From positions 1 through 64,000 of the forward strand of contig CAZYVA010000002.1 of NCBI GenBank assembly GCA_964650695.1: a DNA stretch of 64,000 bases, written 5' to 3'. The position numbers were made by a program, and so were the translations under genes. The DNA is from CAZYVA01 sp964650695. GTDB taxonomy: Bacteria > Bacillota > Clostridia > Lachnospirales > Lachnospiraceae. A model generated the notes under the pieces. It saw only the letters and a program-made list of their open reading frames with translations. It was not told where the DNA came from and searched no databases. Shown here one piece after another: positions 9,604-18,294 of this stretch; position 1 is the stretch's first letter; each line of letters starts with the position of its first letter.

Positions 9604-9708
9604 ATGCGGTTCCATGACAAAAAAACACGCGTGGCCGTGGCGGTAGTCGTGGCAGTGATCGTAGTTGCCATGATAGCGGCTACGATCATACCGGCGTTTG
9701 CCGTGTGA
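9604..9708 (+). CDS. Small single-pass membrane protein, 34 aa
   Basis: The reading frame encodes MRFHDKKTRVAVAVVVAV followed by IVVAMIAATIIPAFAV. A short basic head (residues 1-9) precedes one long hydrophobic helix ending in PAFA. AAGAAGGTGGG lies directly upstream at a good distance, and a consensus-like promoter precedes it, so it looks like a real gene despite its size. Function is unknown. It could be a small membrane regulatory peptide; the terminal PAFAV could also be read as a signal-peptidase-like site. Confidence 0.6.
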   Translation: MRFHDKKTRVAVAVVVAVIVVAMIAATIIPAFAV

Positions 9709-9810
9709 AAGAAATGCTGTAATTGTTCAGCGCAGACCGAAGCGCTTGCCGCTGAGACCGTAAGGACATGGTCCAGGAGCGCGTCTTCCATGCAGCCCGG
9801 CTGAAAGGGA
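9709..9810 (+). repeat. Possible dispersed repeat (family C), copy 1
   Basis: The stretch GAAGCGCTTGCCGCTGAGACC then GTAAGGACATGGTCCAGGA resembles 15695-15760 (AAAGCGCATGCCGCTTAAGACC, GCAAAAACATGATTCAAGA). Both can fold around AGCG...CGCT. The similarity is moderate and judged by eye. Confidence 0.3.
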
Positions 9811-9944
9811 CCATCCATGGACGTTTCGGATGCGCAACAGCTAAGGCAGATGTATACGAAGGAATGAAGCAAAATCAAATGGCACAAAAAAGAAATGACA
9901 GAACGATGGGCGCACGACGGACGAGAACCAGAGAGGTCCAGCCC

Positions 9945-11411
9945 ATGAAAAAAGGAAATGCCAGCCGTGTATCGACTGCCCGTGAAAACGGCGCGGGACA
10001 AAGCAGTGCGGACAGAAAGCGCCGGCGGCGGGCGGCATTGAGACGGAAGAGAAGGCTGGTCCTTTTGGGACTTTTGTTTTGCTGCCTGTTTCTGGCTTAT
10101 GGTGTTGTGACGCTCCGCCGTTATTGCTATGTAAAGCAGTTCCCGGACGACGTCATCGGGAAAAATATCACAGTCGCCTCCCTGGATGTGGCAGGGATGA
10201 CAAAAAAGGAGGCAAAAAAAGAACTGGAGGAATACCTCAAAGAGCGGAAGCAGGTTTCGGTATCGCTGAAAACAGGCGGGAATGAACTGGACGTCACCTT
10301 AGGGGATCTGGGGATTTCTTACAGCGGTGGGCTGGAAAAGATCCTGGACGAGGCGTTCGATTACGGGAAAACAGGAAGCATCCGCTCCCGGTACCGGCAG
10401 CTTCGGCAGCTTGAAAAAGAAAAAAAGGATTTTGCAGCCGGATATGAATTAAACGAAAAAAGCGCGACGGCCATTTTGGAAGAGCAGGCGGTCCCCCTGG
10501 CCGACCATGCGGAAAACGCGACGATGAAACGAAAAAATGACGGCAGTTTTGAGATCACGGAGGGAAAAGCCGGGGAAACGGTAGACGTGGAAAAGACACT
10601 GGCCGCGATCACAGATGCGCTGAACCAGGGCTGGGACGGGGAGGCGTTTACGGTCGAGATGACGCTGAAAAAGGAGCAGCCGACGGTGATGGCGGCAGAT
10701 CTGGAGGATGTAAAGGATGAATTGGGTTCCTTTTCCACGGACGCGGGCGGCGGCGACCGATGGCGCAACCTGATGACCGGGGCGGGGAAAATCAATGGGA
10801 CGGTGCTTGCCCCCGGAGAGGAATTTTCCGTCCATGACGCGACCGCTCCTTATGACGCGGAGCACGGATATGTGGCTGCTGGTTCCTACGAAAACGGACA
10901 GGTGGTGGACACCTATGGGGGCGGCATCTGCCAGGTTTCCACGACCTTGTATAATGCAGTGCTGTACGCGGAACTGGAAGTGGTGAAACGCTATCCGCAT
11001 TCTATGCTTGTATCGTATGTAGACCCGTCCAGGGATGCGGCAATCGCCGGGGATACGAAAGATCTGGTGTTCCGGAACAGTTACGACAACCCGATTTATA
11101 TTGAAGGGGAAATCACGGATGACAACCGGCTTTCTTTCAGCATTTACGGGAAAGATACCCGCGATGAGGGCCGGACGGTAGAGTTTGAGAGCGAGACGAC
11201 GGCCACGGAAGAATACGAGACCATTTACCAGGATGACCCGGAGCTTCCCGAAGGGGAGGAGGAGTATGAGAACAGCCCGCATGTGGGGAAATCCGCACGG
11301 CTTTGGAAGATTGTCAAGCAGGATGGCAAAGAGGTCAGCCGGGATGTCATCAATGAAAGCGAGTATCAAAAATCGGATCTGATTATCCGGGTGGGGACAA
11401 AAACGGATTGA
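9945..11411 (+). CDS. VanW-family cell envelope protein
   Basis: Predicted membrane-anchored protein with an outside VanW domain; such proteins are thought to act at the cell wall, but the biochemical role is unknown. After a very basic head (RKRRRRAALRRKRR) there is one transmembrane helix (about residues 33-54), then two peptidoglycan-binding-like (YoaR/PG_binding_4) segments. The VanW domain follows at about 245-400 (LMTGAGKINGTVLAPGEEFS, YENGQVVDTYGGGICQVSTT). The chosen ATG 9945 has AGAGG 8 bases upstream; in-frame ATGs upstream at 9867 or before lack as good a site. Downstream of a predicted small peptide and upstream of the HypE-like gene. Confidence 0.85.
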   Translation: MKKGNASRVSTARENGAGQSSADRKRRRRAALRRKRRLVLLGLLFCCLFLAYGVVTLRRYCYVKQFPDDVIGKNITVASLDVAGMTKKEAKKELEEYLKERKQVSVSLKTGGNELDVTLGDLGISYSGGLEKILDEAFDYGKTGSIRSRYRQLRQLEKEKKDFAAGYELNEKSATAILEEQAVPLADHAENATMKRKNDGSFEITEGKAGETVDVEKTLAAITDALNQGWDGEAFTVEMTLKKEQPTVMAADLEDVKDELGSFSTDAGGGDRWRNLMTGAGKINGTVLAPGEEFSVHDATAPYDAEHGYVAAGSYENGQVVDTYGGGICQVSTTLYNAVLYAELEVVKRYPHSMLVSYVDPSRDAAIAGDTKDLVFRNSYDNPIYIEGEITDDNRLSFSIYGKDTRDEGRTVEFESETTATEEYETIYQDDPELPEGEEEYENSPHVGKSARLWKIVKQDGKEVSRDVINESEYQKSDLIIRVGTKTD

Positions 11412-11465
11412 CGCTATCGTGCCGGTATACAGGTACAAGATGGGGCGGATGGCTGAGGGTATGGT

Positions 11466-12395
11466 ATGCAGTTAGGGATACAGAGGGGAACAGTGATCAC
11501 AGAGACGGCATCTTCATGCGGCCTTTCCGCCGGGACAGGGGTTTACGCGTTGGCGGCAGCAGCGAATGGGTTGCTTGCGGAGGATGTCCGGCAGATCTCT
11601 GTCGATGCCAGGATTTTTTACCCGCGTTTGGACGCACGGGCAGGCATACAACTGGCGTATGGCATCCAAAAAAATCTCCAAAAGGAATCCGAAAGGCAAG
11701 GGTTCCTGGTAAAGGGGATCCATCTCGCGGAATGTCCGCTGCTGGACCTGGCGGAAGTGACCGTGACGGCGGCCGGGACACGGGAAGAGCCGGAAATAAA
11801 AAAAGAAAAGGCGCCGGCCAGGCAGGCAGAGGAAAGGGCAGATGCCCGCGCAAAAGCAATCGACGGCCGTATCGCGCGCTGCGATATTCTTATGGCCGGA
11901 TGGGCGGGCATGGAAGGGATGCTTCGGATTGTGGAAGAAAAGGAAGCCAGGCTGAAAGAACGTTTCAGCCTTTCTTTCCTGGAGCAGATCAAGGGATACC
12001 GGCGGTATTTATTCGCAAAGCCTGGGCTGGATTGGGGAAAAGAAGCCGTGCTGGTGCGCCAGATCCGGGAGGGCGGCGTACTTGCGGCCTTGTACCGCCT
12101 GACGGAGGAAATGGGATCGGGCCTGGAAATTGACTTAAAGAAAATTCCCATTTTACAGGAAACCATAGAAGTATGTGAGTGTTTCCGGCTGAATCCGTAC
12201 CAATTGGCCTCTGCGGGAAGCTTTTTGGCTCTCTCCGGGCAGGGCGGGGCGCTTTCCAGGGAACTTCGCGGACAGGGGATGTATGCCGCTGTCATAGGCC
12301 GGATGACGGGAAAAGCCGCCAAGATCCTAAAATACGGAGAAGCGATCCGTTATATGAACCGTCCGGCCGCAGATGAAATTTACAGGATATTTTGA
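11466..12395 (+). CDS. AIR synthase-related (HypE-like) protein
   Basis: A 309-aa protein related to the PurM/HypE superfamily. The C-terminal part is the clearest: GGVLAALYRLTEEMGSGLEI, then DLKKIPILQETIEVCECFRLNPYQL and ASAGSFLAL, the usual pattern of stand-alone HypE-like proteins. The N-terminal half contains SSCGLSAGTGVYAL and a poorly conserved AIR synthase N-domain. The other hydrogenase maturation genes (hypA-D) are not nearby, and the window's hydrogenase is of the [FeFe] type, so a role in [NiFe] maturation is not supported. Start ATG 11466 has GAGGG just upstream. Function remains unassigned. Confidence 0.7.
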   Translation: MQLGIQRGTVITETASSCGLSAGTGVYALAAAANGLLAEDVRQISVDARIFYPRLDARAGIQLAYGIQKNLQKESERQGFLVKGIHLAECPLLDLAEVTVTAAGTREEPEIKKEKAPARQAEERADARAKAIDGRIARCDILMAGWAGMEGMLRIVEEKEARLKERFSLSFLEQIKGYRRYLFAKPGLDWGKEAVLVRQIREGGVLAALYRLTEEMGSGLEIDLKKIPILQETIEVCECFRLNPYQLASAGSFLALSGQGGALSRELRGQGMYAAVIGRMTGKAAKILKYGEAIRYMNRPAADEIYRIF

Positions 12396-12409
12396 AAGGG
12401 GATTTGAGG

Positions 12410-12919
12410 TTGAATGTTGTGCTTCTTGAACCAGAGATACCGGCAAATACCGGGAATATTGGCCGTACCTGCGTAGCGGCAGGCGCGGGGCTGCATTTGA
12501 TCGAGCCGCTGGGGTTCTGCCTGGATGAAAAAAATTTAAAACGCGCAGGCTTGGATTACTGGGGGCGGCTTGATGTCCATACCTATATCGATTATCGGGA
12601 TTTTCTGCAAAAAAACCCCCATGCAAAAATCTATATGGCTACCACTAAGGCGCGGAAGCTCTATACGCAAGTCCGCTATGAGCCGGACTCTTATCTCATG
12701 TTCGGGAAAGAAAGCGGCGGTATCCCGGAGGAAATCCTTGTGGAAAACGAGGAAACCTGCATCCGGATCCCGATGATAGGCCAGACACGCTCGCTAAACC
12801 TCGCGAATGCCGTGGCGGTTGTTTTATATGAAGCGTTGAGGCAGAACCAGTTTCCGGGGATGAACCGGTCGGGGGATCTGCACAGGCTGAAGTGGAAGCA
12901 GGACGGAAACATGTCCTGA
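12410..12919 (+). CDS. trmL: tRNA (cytidine(34)-2'-O)-methyltransferase TrmL
   Basis: SPOUT-class methyltransferase that adds a 2'-O-methyl group to the wobble base of tRNA-Leu species using S-adenosylmethionine. Family motifs are NVVLLEPEIPANTGNIGRTC at the start, LMFGKESGGIPEEIL in the middle, and the trefoil-knot motif IRIPMIGQTRSLNLANAVAV near the end. At about 169 aa the length is normal. No ATG lies at the start; TTG 12410 is chosen because AAAGGGGA is 8 bases upstream and the product then begins MNVVLLEPE. An in-frame TTG at 12392 overlaps the upstream stop region and is the alternative. Confidence 0.92.
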   Translation: MNVVLLEPEIPANTGNIGRTCVAAGAGLHLIEPLGFCLDEKNLKRAGLDYWGRLDVHTYIDYRDFLQKNPHAKIYMATTKARKLYTQVRYEPDSYLMFGKESGGIPEEILVENEETCIRIPMIGQTRSLNLANAVAVVLYEALRQNQFPGMNRSGDLHRLKWKQDGNMS

Positions 12920-12998
12920 AAATGGAGTTACAATCCTAACAAAATGGACCATTTTAGAAAAAATTTATTCTTTCCTTGGGCGGAAATGCGATTTTTGC

Positions 12999-13027
12999 TA
13001 GACTTTTGTCCAAAATCATAGTAAAAT
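12999..13027 (+). promoter_or_regulatory. Promoter of the V-type ATPase operon
   Basis: TAGACT and TAAAAT are spaced by 17 bases. The predicted start of transcription (about 13034) lies just before a hairpin at 13044-13068. A 7-1-7 palindrome AAAATGG-A-CCATTTT at 12941-12955 lies upstream and could be an operator or the trmL terminator. Confidence 0.6.
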
Positions 13028-13043
13028 TTTGAAATGTAGGAAA

Positions 13044-13075
13044 TTCGTTACTGTGATATAGTAACGAAAATTTTT
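13044..13075 (+). terminator. Leader hairpin with T-run, possible attenuator of the V-ATPase operon
   Basis: A 9-bp stem TTCGTTACT/AGTAACGAA around GTGATAT is followed by AATTTTT. It sits between the predicted promoter and the first gene. The core GTTACTGTGA(T/A)ATAGTAAC is repeated ahead of the subunit C gene at 16943-16961, and a related form precedes subunit K at 15787-15813. Confidence 0.5.
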
Positions 13076-13105
13076 GCAATCACAAAAAAGAGAGGTGGTG
13101 GATAT

Positions 13106-13414
13106 ATGGTAGAAGATACCATCAAAGCCATCAAGGAAACTGAAAAAGAGGCGGAAGCAGTCATTTTGAAAGCGGAAGCGGATTGTGCAGATATCCTTGA
13201 AAAGGCTGCTGCAGATACAAAGGAGATTTTGCGGCGGGCAAAGGCAGATGCGAAAGCAAAAGCAGATGCAAGGCTGGAGGAGGCGGAAAAAGCTGCGGAC
13301 CAGTCGGCGTCGGAGGCTCTGGCCGCAACGCAGTCGGAGATCGCCGCATTGAAGGAGGCGGCGAAAGCAAAAGAGGATGAGGCAATCGCAGCGGTCATTG
13401 CAGACCTCGTATAG
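13106..13414 (+). CDS. V-type ATPase subunit G/H-like coiled-coil stalk protein
   Basis: A 102-aa protein that is almost wholly an alanine-, lysine- and glutamate-rich coiled coil (AILKAEADCADILEKAA, AKADAKAKADARLEEAEKAA). This is the composition and position of the peripheral stalk subunit G (also called AhaH/NtpF-type) that pairs with subunit E. AGAGGTGG is 7 bases before the ATG. It is the first gene of the nine-gene V-ATPase operon. Because of low-complexity coiled coil, assignment relies largely on operon position. Confidence 0.8.
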   Translation: MVEDTIKAIKETEKEAEAVILKAEADCADILEKAAADTKEILRRAKADAKAKADARLEEAEKAADQSASEALAATQSEIAALKEAAKAKEDEAIAAVIADLV

Positions 13415-13421
13415 GCACGGC

Positions 13422-13484
13422 GAGTATATTCAACGAAGCTTTCTCATGCCCTGCCGGGCCTGATAAAGCAAGTTTCATGGTAAA
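13422..13484 (+). repeat. Structured repeat family B, copy 1
   Basis: A 63-base unit repeated at 13583-13645 with only a few changes. It folds as GCTTT...GCCC-TGCC-GGGC...AAAGC and ends AAGTTTCATGGTAAA. A third copy in the opposite orientation lies at 28711-28766 between prdD and prdE, where the outer stem reads GCCTT/AAGGC, a paired change. Confidence 0.85.
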
Positions 13485-13533
13485 CCCGCATGGCAATTGT
13501 GGCGGCATTTCAGCATGAAACAGGGTTTACCAT
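13477..13533 (+). repeat. Perfect 11-bp inverted repeat between the two family B copies
   Basis: ATGGTAAACCC (13477-13487) pairs with GGGTTTACCAT (13523-13533) across a 35-base loop. It joins the end of the first repeat copy to the spacer and may form part of a larger RNA fold in the gap between the G and I subunit genes. Confidence 0.6.
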
Positions 13534-13582
13534 CGGGTAACTCATCGTCACTAAGCTCGAAAGGACCTCGCTAAGTGCCGCT

Positions 13583-13645
13583 GAGTACATTCAACTAAGC
13601 TTTCTCATGCCCTGCCGGGCCTGATAAAGCAAGTTTCATTGTAAA
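13583..13645 (+). repeat. Structured repeat family B, copy 2
   Basis: Nearly identical to 13422-13484, offset by 161 bases (GAGTACATTCAACTAAGC at the left edge instead of GAGTATATTCAACGAAGC). It ends immediately before the AGGAGG of the subunit I gene. Confidence 0.85.
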
Positions 13646-13659
13646 GGAGGGATGAGGTT

Positions 13660-15672
13660 ATGGCAGTATTGCAGATGCAGCGAATCAGTATCTGCGGGCT
13701 GAAAAAAAATCGCAAAGCGATTCTGGAAAAGATCCAGTCACTGGGCGTCATTGAGATGGACCAGGCTGCCGGAGAAGAAGGGTTTTCTATGATGGATACC
13801 GCCGCCGCCCGGCAAGGCTTTGAAAAGCAGGCGCATATGATTGAAAGTGCATTGGCGGTCCTGGATGCTTATGTGCCGGAGAAGCATTCCCTGTTTTCCA
13901 GCCTGGAAGGGAAAACATTGATCCAACAGGAGCGTTTTGACCAGGCTGGCAAAGATAAAGAAGCGATTTTGGCAAAAGCAGAGCGGATCAATGCATGCAG
14001 CAAGGAGATTGCCGAGGACAAGGCCGGTATTTTGAAGTTGTCAAACCAGATGGAAGCGTTGGCTCCCTGGATGTCTTTGGATGTGCCGATGAACTGTACA
14101 GGCACAAAAGACGCGGCGCTGCTTTTGGGCACGATGCCGCCGGAGACAACGATGGACAGCGTCTATGCGCAGATTGCCGGATATTGTCCGGACATCGAGG
14201 CCGTTGACGTCCAGATCATCCAGAGTGGGAAGGACGCTGTATATCTGGCGGTTTTCTGCATGAAGGACGAGGCTTTGAAGGTCGAAGAGGCTTTGAGGGC
14301 CGGAGGTTTTGCAAGGCCCAGCCAGACGTCTGACCTGGCGCCATCTGCGCAGAAAGCACAGATGGAAGCGGAAACGGAAAAACTGAATAATGGGATCAAA
14401 GAAAAAGAGGAAGAGATCCAGTCTCTCGCGGCAAGCCGGGAAGATTTGAAGATCCTGGCGGATTATTTCCGCGTCCGCGCGGAAAAATACGAAGTCCTTG
14501 GGACGCTTTTGCAGTCGCAGCGCACCTTTGTCATCAGCGGCTATATCCCGGCGCAGGCGGTGGGAACTGTGCAGAAAGCGGTTGGGGATGTTTATGACTG
14601 TGTGGTTGACGTGGAAGACTTAAAAGAGGACGAAGAGCCGCCGGTTGTCCTGGAGAACAATGCTTTTTCATCCAGCGTGGAGGGCGTGCTTGCTTCCTAC
14701 GGGCTGCCGCATAAGGGCGAGTTTGACCCGACGACGATCATGTCTTTTTTTTACGTATTCTTCTTCGGCATGATGCTGTCGGACGCCGCCTATGGCGCGG
14801 TGATTGCCATTGCCTGTTTTGTTGTGCTGAAGAAATTCCCGCGCATGAGCGGGAGTATGCACAAATCATTAAAGATGTTTATGTTCTGCGGCATCTCAAC
14901 GATTGTATGGGGCGTATTGTTCGGCGGCTATTTCGGGAATGTGGTGGACATCATATCCGGGACGTTTTTTGGGAAGACCATCACCATCCCGGCGCTTTGG
15001 TTTGTGCCGCTGAATGACCCAATGAGGCTTCTGGTGTATTCGCTGGCGTTTGGCGTGGTGCATTTGTTTGTGGGGCTCGGCATCAAAGGCTATATGCTCC
15101 TGAAAGACGGGAAGCCGCTGGACTTTTTCTGTGATGTCGTATTGTGGTATGCGTTCCTGATCGGGCTGATCCTGATGCTGCTGCCGACCGATATTTTTGC
15201 TTCCATCGCACAGTCGCAGATTGTGTTCCCGCCGGCGCTTGACCTTCTGGCAAAGGTATTGGCGGCGGGCGGAGCCATCGGGCTTCTTCTGATGTCCGGG
15301 CGCGCGAATAAAAACCCGGTCCTTCGGATTGCCCTTGGGGCATATGATATTTACAATATCACCGGCTGGCTGAGCGATGTCCTGTCCTACTCCCGTCTGC
15401 TTGCTTTGGGGCTTGCGACCGGGGTCATCGCTTCCGTTGTCAACCAGATGGGCAGCATGTTCGGCAAGGGGATCATCGGCGCGATTGGTTTTGTTTTAGT
15501 CTTTTTGGTAGGGCATGCGCTGAACCTGGCCATCAACCTGCTGGGCGCTTACGTACACACCAACCGTCTGCAGTTCGTAGAGTTTTTCGGGAAATTCTAT
15601 GAGGGCGGCGGCCGGGCGTTTGCACCGTTCCAGGAACATACCCGGTATGTGGATGTGGAAAATAAAATATAG
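13660..15672 (+). CDS. ntpI: V-type ATPase subunit I (a-subunit homologue)
   Basis: A 670-aa membrane subunit forming the ion half-channels at the c-ring and tying the peripheral stalks to the membrane. The N-terminal half (1-340) is cytoplasmic with long coiled coils (GIKEKEEEIQSLAASREDL). The C-terminal half has about seven transmembrane segments; the conserved AYDIYNITGWLSDVLSYSRLLALGLATG block includes the essential Arg of the last channel helices. The length is normal for bacterial NtpI. AAAGGAGGG sits 11 bases before ATG 13660. The 245-base gap before it is filled by repeats rather than by a gene. Confidence 0.95.
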   Translation: MAVLQMQRISICGLKKNRKAILEKIQSLGVIEMDQAAGEEGFSMMDTAAARQGFEKQAHMIESALAVLDAYVPEKHSLFSSLEGKTLIQQERFDQAGKDKEAILAKAERINACSKEIAEDKAGILKLSNQMEALAPWMSLDVPMNCTGTKDAALLLGTMPPETTMDSVYAQIAGYCPDIEAVDVQIIQSGKDAVYLAVFCMKDEALKVEEALRAGGFARPSQTSDLAPSAQKAQMEAETEKLNNGIKEKEEEIQSLAASREDLKILADYFRVRAEKYEVLGTLLQSQRTFVISGYIPAQAVGTVQKAVGDVYDCVVDVEDLKEDEEPPVVLENNAFSSSVEGVLASYGLPHKGEFDPTTIMSFFYVFFFGMMLSDAAYGAVIAIACFVVLKKFPRMSGSMHKSLKMFMFCGISTIVWGVLFGGYFGNVVDIISGTFFGKTITIPALWFVPLNDPMRLLVYSLAFGVVHLFVGLGIKGYMLLKDGKPLDFFCDVVLWYAFLIGLILMLLPTDIFASIAQSQIVFPPALDLLAKVLAAGGAIGLLLMSGRANKNPVLRIALGAYDIYNITGWLSDVLSYSRLLALGLATGVIASVVNQMGSMFGKGIIGAIGFVLVFLVGHALNLAINLLGAYVHTNRLQFVEFFGKFYEGGGRAFAPFQEHTRYVDVENKI

Positions 15673-15689
15673 GAAACATGGAACTATTT

Positions 15690-15760
15690 GACGCAGGTCA
15701 AAGCGCATGCCGCTTAAGACCGCAAAAACATGATTCAAGAATGCAACATCCTATCTGCGG
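15690..15760 (+). repeat. Possible dispersed repeat (family C), copy 2
   Basis: Resembles 9720-9785: the AGCGC(A/T)TGCCGCT core, a GACCG block and an ACATG block occur in the same order. The similarity is moderate and by eye only. Confidence 0.3.
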
Positions 15761-15786
15761 AGCAGATTTTTCGTGGATTTTGCATC

Positions 15787-15813
15787 GTAACTGTGAAAGT
15801 ATTGGACAGTTAC
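15787..15813 (+). repeat. Hairpin ahead of the V-ATPase subunit K gene
   Basis: GTAACTGT pairs with ACAGTTAC around an 11-base loop. Its sequence is close to the GTTACTGTG hairpins at 13044 and 16943 in the same operon. Confidence 0.5.
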
Positions 15814-15830
15814 GCAGACATGAATAATAA

Positions 15831-16331
<501 letters not shown>

Positions 16332-16345
16332 GGAGTGCGTGGAAT

Positions 16346-16936
16346 ATGACTGGATTAGAGAAAATGAAAAGCCAAATCCTGGATGAAGCCGGAAAGACAG
16401 CCAGCGACAAGCTTGCCAAAGCAAATGGGGAAGCGGAAGCGATGCTTTCCCAGGCGAAAGAGCAGGCGGCCAGAGACGTGGAAAACATTTCCCGCAAATC
16501 CGAGGCGGACGCGGCCCGTTTGAAAGAACGCGTGGAATCTTCCAACGACCTGTTAAGGAGGACCAAGCTTCTGGAAGCAAAGCAGCAGATGATCACAGAG
16601 GTTTTGGACAAGGCGTATGCTTCTGTAGAGACGATGGGCGAGGGAGAATATTTTGCCATGCTTTTGAAAATGCTTGGGAAATACGCCCGGCCGCAGGAGG
16701 GCCAGATGTATCTGTCAGCGGGCGATTTCGCGAAGATGCCGGGGGATTTTGAAGGCAAAGCAAAAGCCGTGGCAAAGGAAAAAGGCGGAAGCCTTTCGGT
16801 TCTGGGAGAAGGCAGGAATATTGAAAATGGATTTGTCCTTGCCTATGACGGTATCGAGGAAAACTGCACCTTGAAGGCAATGTTTGATGCGAAGAAAGAC
16901 GATTTATCTGACAAAGTCCATCGTATTTTGTTTTAG
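16346..16936 (+). CDS. ntpE: V-type ATPase subunit E
   Basis: A 196-aa peripheral stalk subunit. The first 110 residues are a charged, alanine-rich coiled coil (KSQILDEAGKTASDKLAKA, RLKERVESSNDLLRRTKLLEAK), followed by a small globular domain (LSAGDFAKMPGDF, NGFVLAYDGIEENCTLKAMF) that binds the catalytic head. The length matches NtpE. It begins 14 bases after ntpK behind AAGGAG. Identification rests on coiled-coil layout, C-terminal domain and operon order. Confidence 0.92.
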   Translation: MTGLEKMKSQILDEAGKTASDKLAKANGEAEAMLSQAKEQAARDVENISRKSEADAARLKERVESSNDLLRRTKLLEAKQQMITEVLDKAYASVETMGEGEYFAMLLKMLGKYARPQEGQMYLSAGDFAKMPGDFEGKAKAVAKEKGGSLSVLGEGRNIENGFVLAYDGIEENCTLKAMFDAKKDDLSDKVHRILF

Positions 16937-16942
16937 CAGACC

Positions 16943-16961
16943 GTTACTGTGAAATAGTAAC
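16943..16961 (+). repeat. Hairpin GTTACTGTGAAATAGTAAC ahead of subunit C
   Basis: A 6-bp stem GTTACT/AGTAAC with loop GTGAAAT. It is nearly identical to the core of the hairpin in the operon leader (13046-13064). Confidence 0.6.
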
Positions 16962-16996
16962 AGCAGGCCAGAAATGTGAAACACAGGAGGGTTGAA

Positions 16997-17965
16997 ATGA
17001 GCGAACAATATACTTATGCGGTTGCGCGTATACGGGCTTTGGAGGTCGCTCTGTTTTCCAACAGCGCCATTGACCAGTTGATTGCGTGCCAGGACTATGG
17101 GCAGGCGCTCCAGTTCCTGGAGGAAAGAGGCTGGGGGGATACGGAAACTTCAGGGGACGCGGAGGCGATCCTGACCAGGGAGGAGGAAAAAATCTGGGAG
17201 GTTGTCAAGGAGCTGCATATCGGGATGGAAAACTTTGACGTGCTTTCTTACCCAAAGCTGTACCACAATCTCAAGGCGGCCATCAAGGAAGTATGCACGG
17301 AGGAGGAAAACAGGCATATTTTTTATGAGGATGTGTCCGTTCCGGGAAGCGCGATGCTGGAGATTGTCCGGGAGAAGGATTTCGGGAAGCTGCCGCAGCA
17401 CATGCAGGCAGCGGCGCAGGAAGCCTTTGAGACGCTTCTCCATACCAGGGACGGGCAGCTTTGCGATGTGATCATTGACCAGGCGGCGCTGCAGGCCATT
17501 TACCGGGCGGGAAAAGCGGCGGATGCAAAAATCATCCGCGATTACGCAGAGTCCACGGTAGCGGTAGCGGATATCAAGATCGCCGTCCGTTCGCAGAAAA
17601 CTGCAAAAAATATTGATTTTATGCAACGGGCAATGGCGCAATGTGAAAGCGTGAACATCAACCAGCTTTCCAGGGCGGCGCTTTCCGGGTTGGACGCGAT
17701 CTGCGAGTACCTGCAAGGAACTGCCTATTCCGGAGGGGCGGAAGCGCTCCGGGAATCTCCTTCCGCGTTTGAGCGGTGGTGCGATAACCGGATCATACAG
17801 ACGATCAGCCCGGAGAAATACCATGCATTTACGATAGGCCCTGTGATTGCCTATGTAATTGCGAGACAGAATGAAATAAAGACGGTACGAATCATCCTTT
17901 CCGGAAAGTTAAATGAATTGCCGGATGATTCAATCCGGGAAAGGGTAAGGGAAATGTATGTATAA
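16997..17965 (+). CDS. ntpC: V-type ATPase subunit C
   Basis: A 322-aa all-helical subunit (the d-type subunit of eukaryotic nomenclature) that caps the c-ring and links it to the central shaft. It has the family start YTYAVARIRALEVALFS and the later pattern KIAVRSQKTAKNIDFMQRA and GPVIAYVIARQNEIKTVRII. ATG 16997 is chosen because AGGAGGG lies 7 bases upstream; an upstream in-frame ATG at 16976 would add seven residues. Its end overlaps the subunit F start by 8 bases. Confidence 0.94.
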   Translation: MSEQYTYAVARIRALEVALFSNSAIDQLIACQDYGQALQFLEERGWGDTETSGDAEAILTREEEKIWEVVKELHIGMENFDVLSYPKLYHNLKAAIKEVCTEEENRHIFYEDVSVPGSAMLEIVREKDFGKLPQHMQAAAQEAFETLLHTRDGQLCDVIIDQAALQAIYRAGKAADAKIIRDYAESTVAVADIKIAVRSQKTAKNIDFMQRAMAQCESVNINQLSRAALSGLDAICEYLQGTAYSGGAEALRESPSAFERWCDNRIIQTISPEKYHAFTIGPVIAYVIARQNEIKTVRIILSGKLNELPDDSIRERVREMYV

Positions 17966-18275
17966 GATTGCGGTAATGGGCGATTACGACAGCATCTACG
18001 GCTTTGCCACGCTGGGTCTTGACACATATCCTGTGAATGCCCGGGAGGAAGCTACAGAAAAGCTGCATAAGCTTGCGTCCGGCGGCTATGGGGTCATCTA
18101 TATCACGGAAGCCCTGGCAGCGGAATTGAAAACAGAAATCGGAAAATATCAGGGCCAGGTATCGCCCGCCATCATCCAGATCCCCGGTATATCCGGGAAT
18201 ACCGGCATGGGCATCGAAGGAGTGAAAAAATCCGTCGAGCAGGCGGTTGGGTCCGATATCATCTTTGGGAGTTAA
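17958..18275 (+). CDS. ntpF: V-type ATPase subunit F
   Basis: A 105-aa central-shaft subunit. It shows the family pattern YKIAVMGDYDSIYGFATLGL, GGYGVIYITEALAAEL and VSPAIIQIPGISGNTGMGI. The length is usual. The start overlaps the end of ntpC by 8 bases, suggesting translational coupling. Confidence 0.94.
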   Translation: MYKIAVMGDYDSIYGFATLGLDTYPVNAREEATEKLHKLASGGYGVIYITEALAAELKTEIGKYQGQVSPAIIQIPGISGNTGMGIEGVKKSVEQAVGSDIIFGS

Positions 18276-18294
18276 AGGAGGTTGATTCGTCCAA

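Noticed and set aside
9330..10001. N-terminal extension of queT to a 390-aa protein
   Set aside because: The extension spans the queT promoter and leader and overlaps a divergent promoter and the VanW-family gene; a good ribosome site exists only at 9329.
13422..13645. CRISPR array
   Set aside because: Only two copies with a 98-base spacer, imperfect units and no cas genes; a third copy lies far away in the other orientation.
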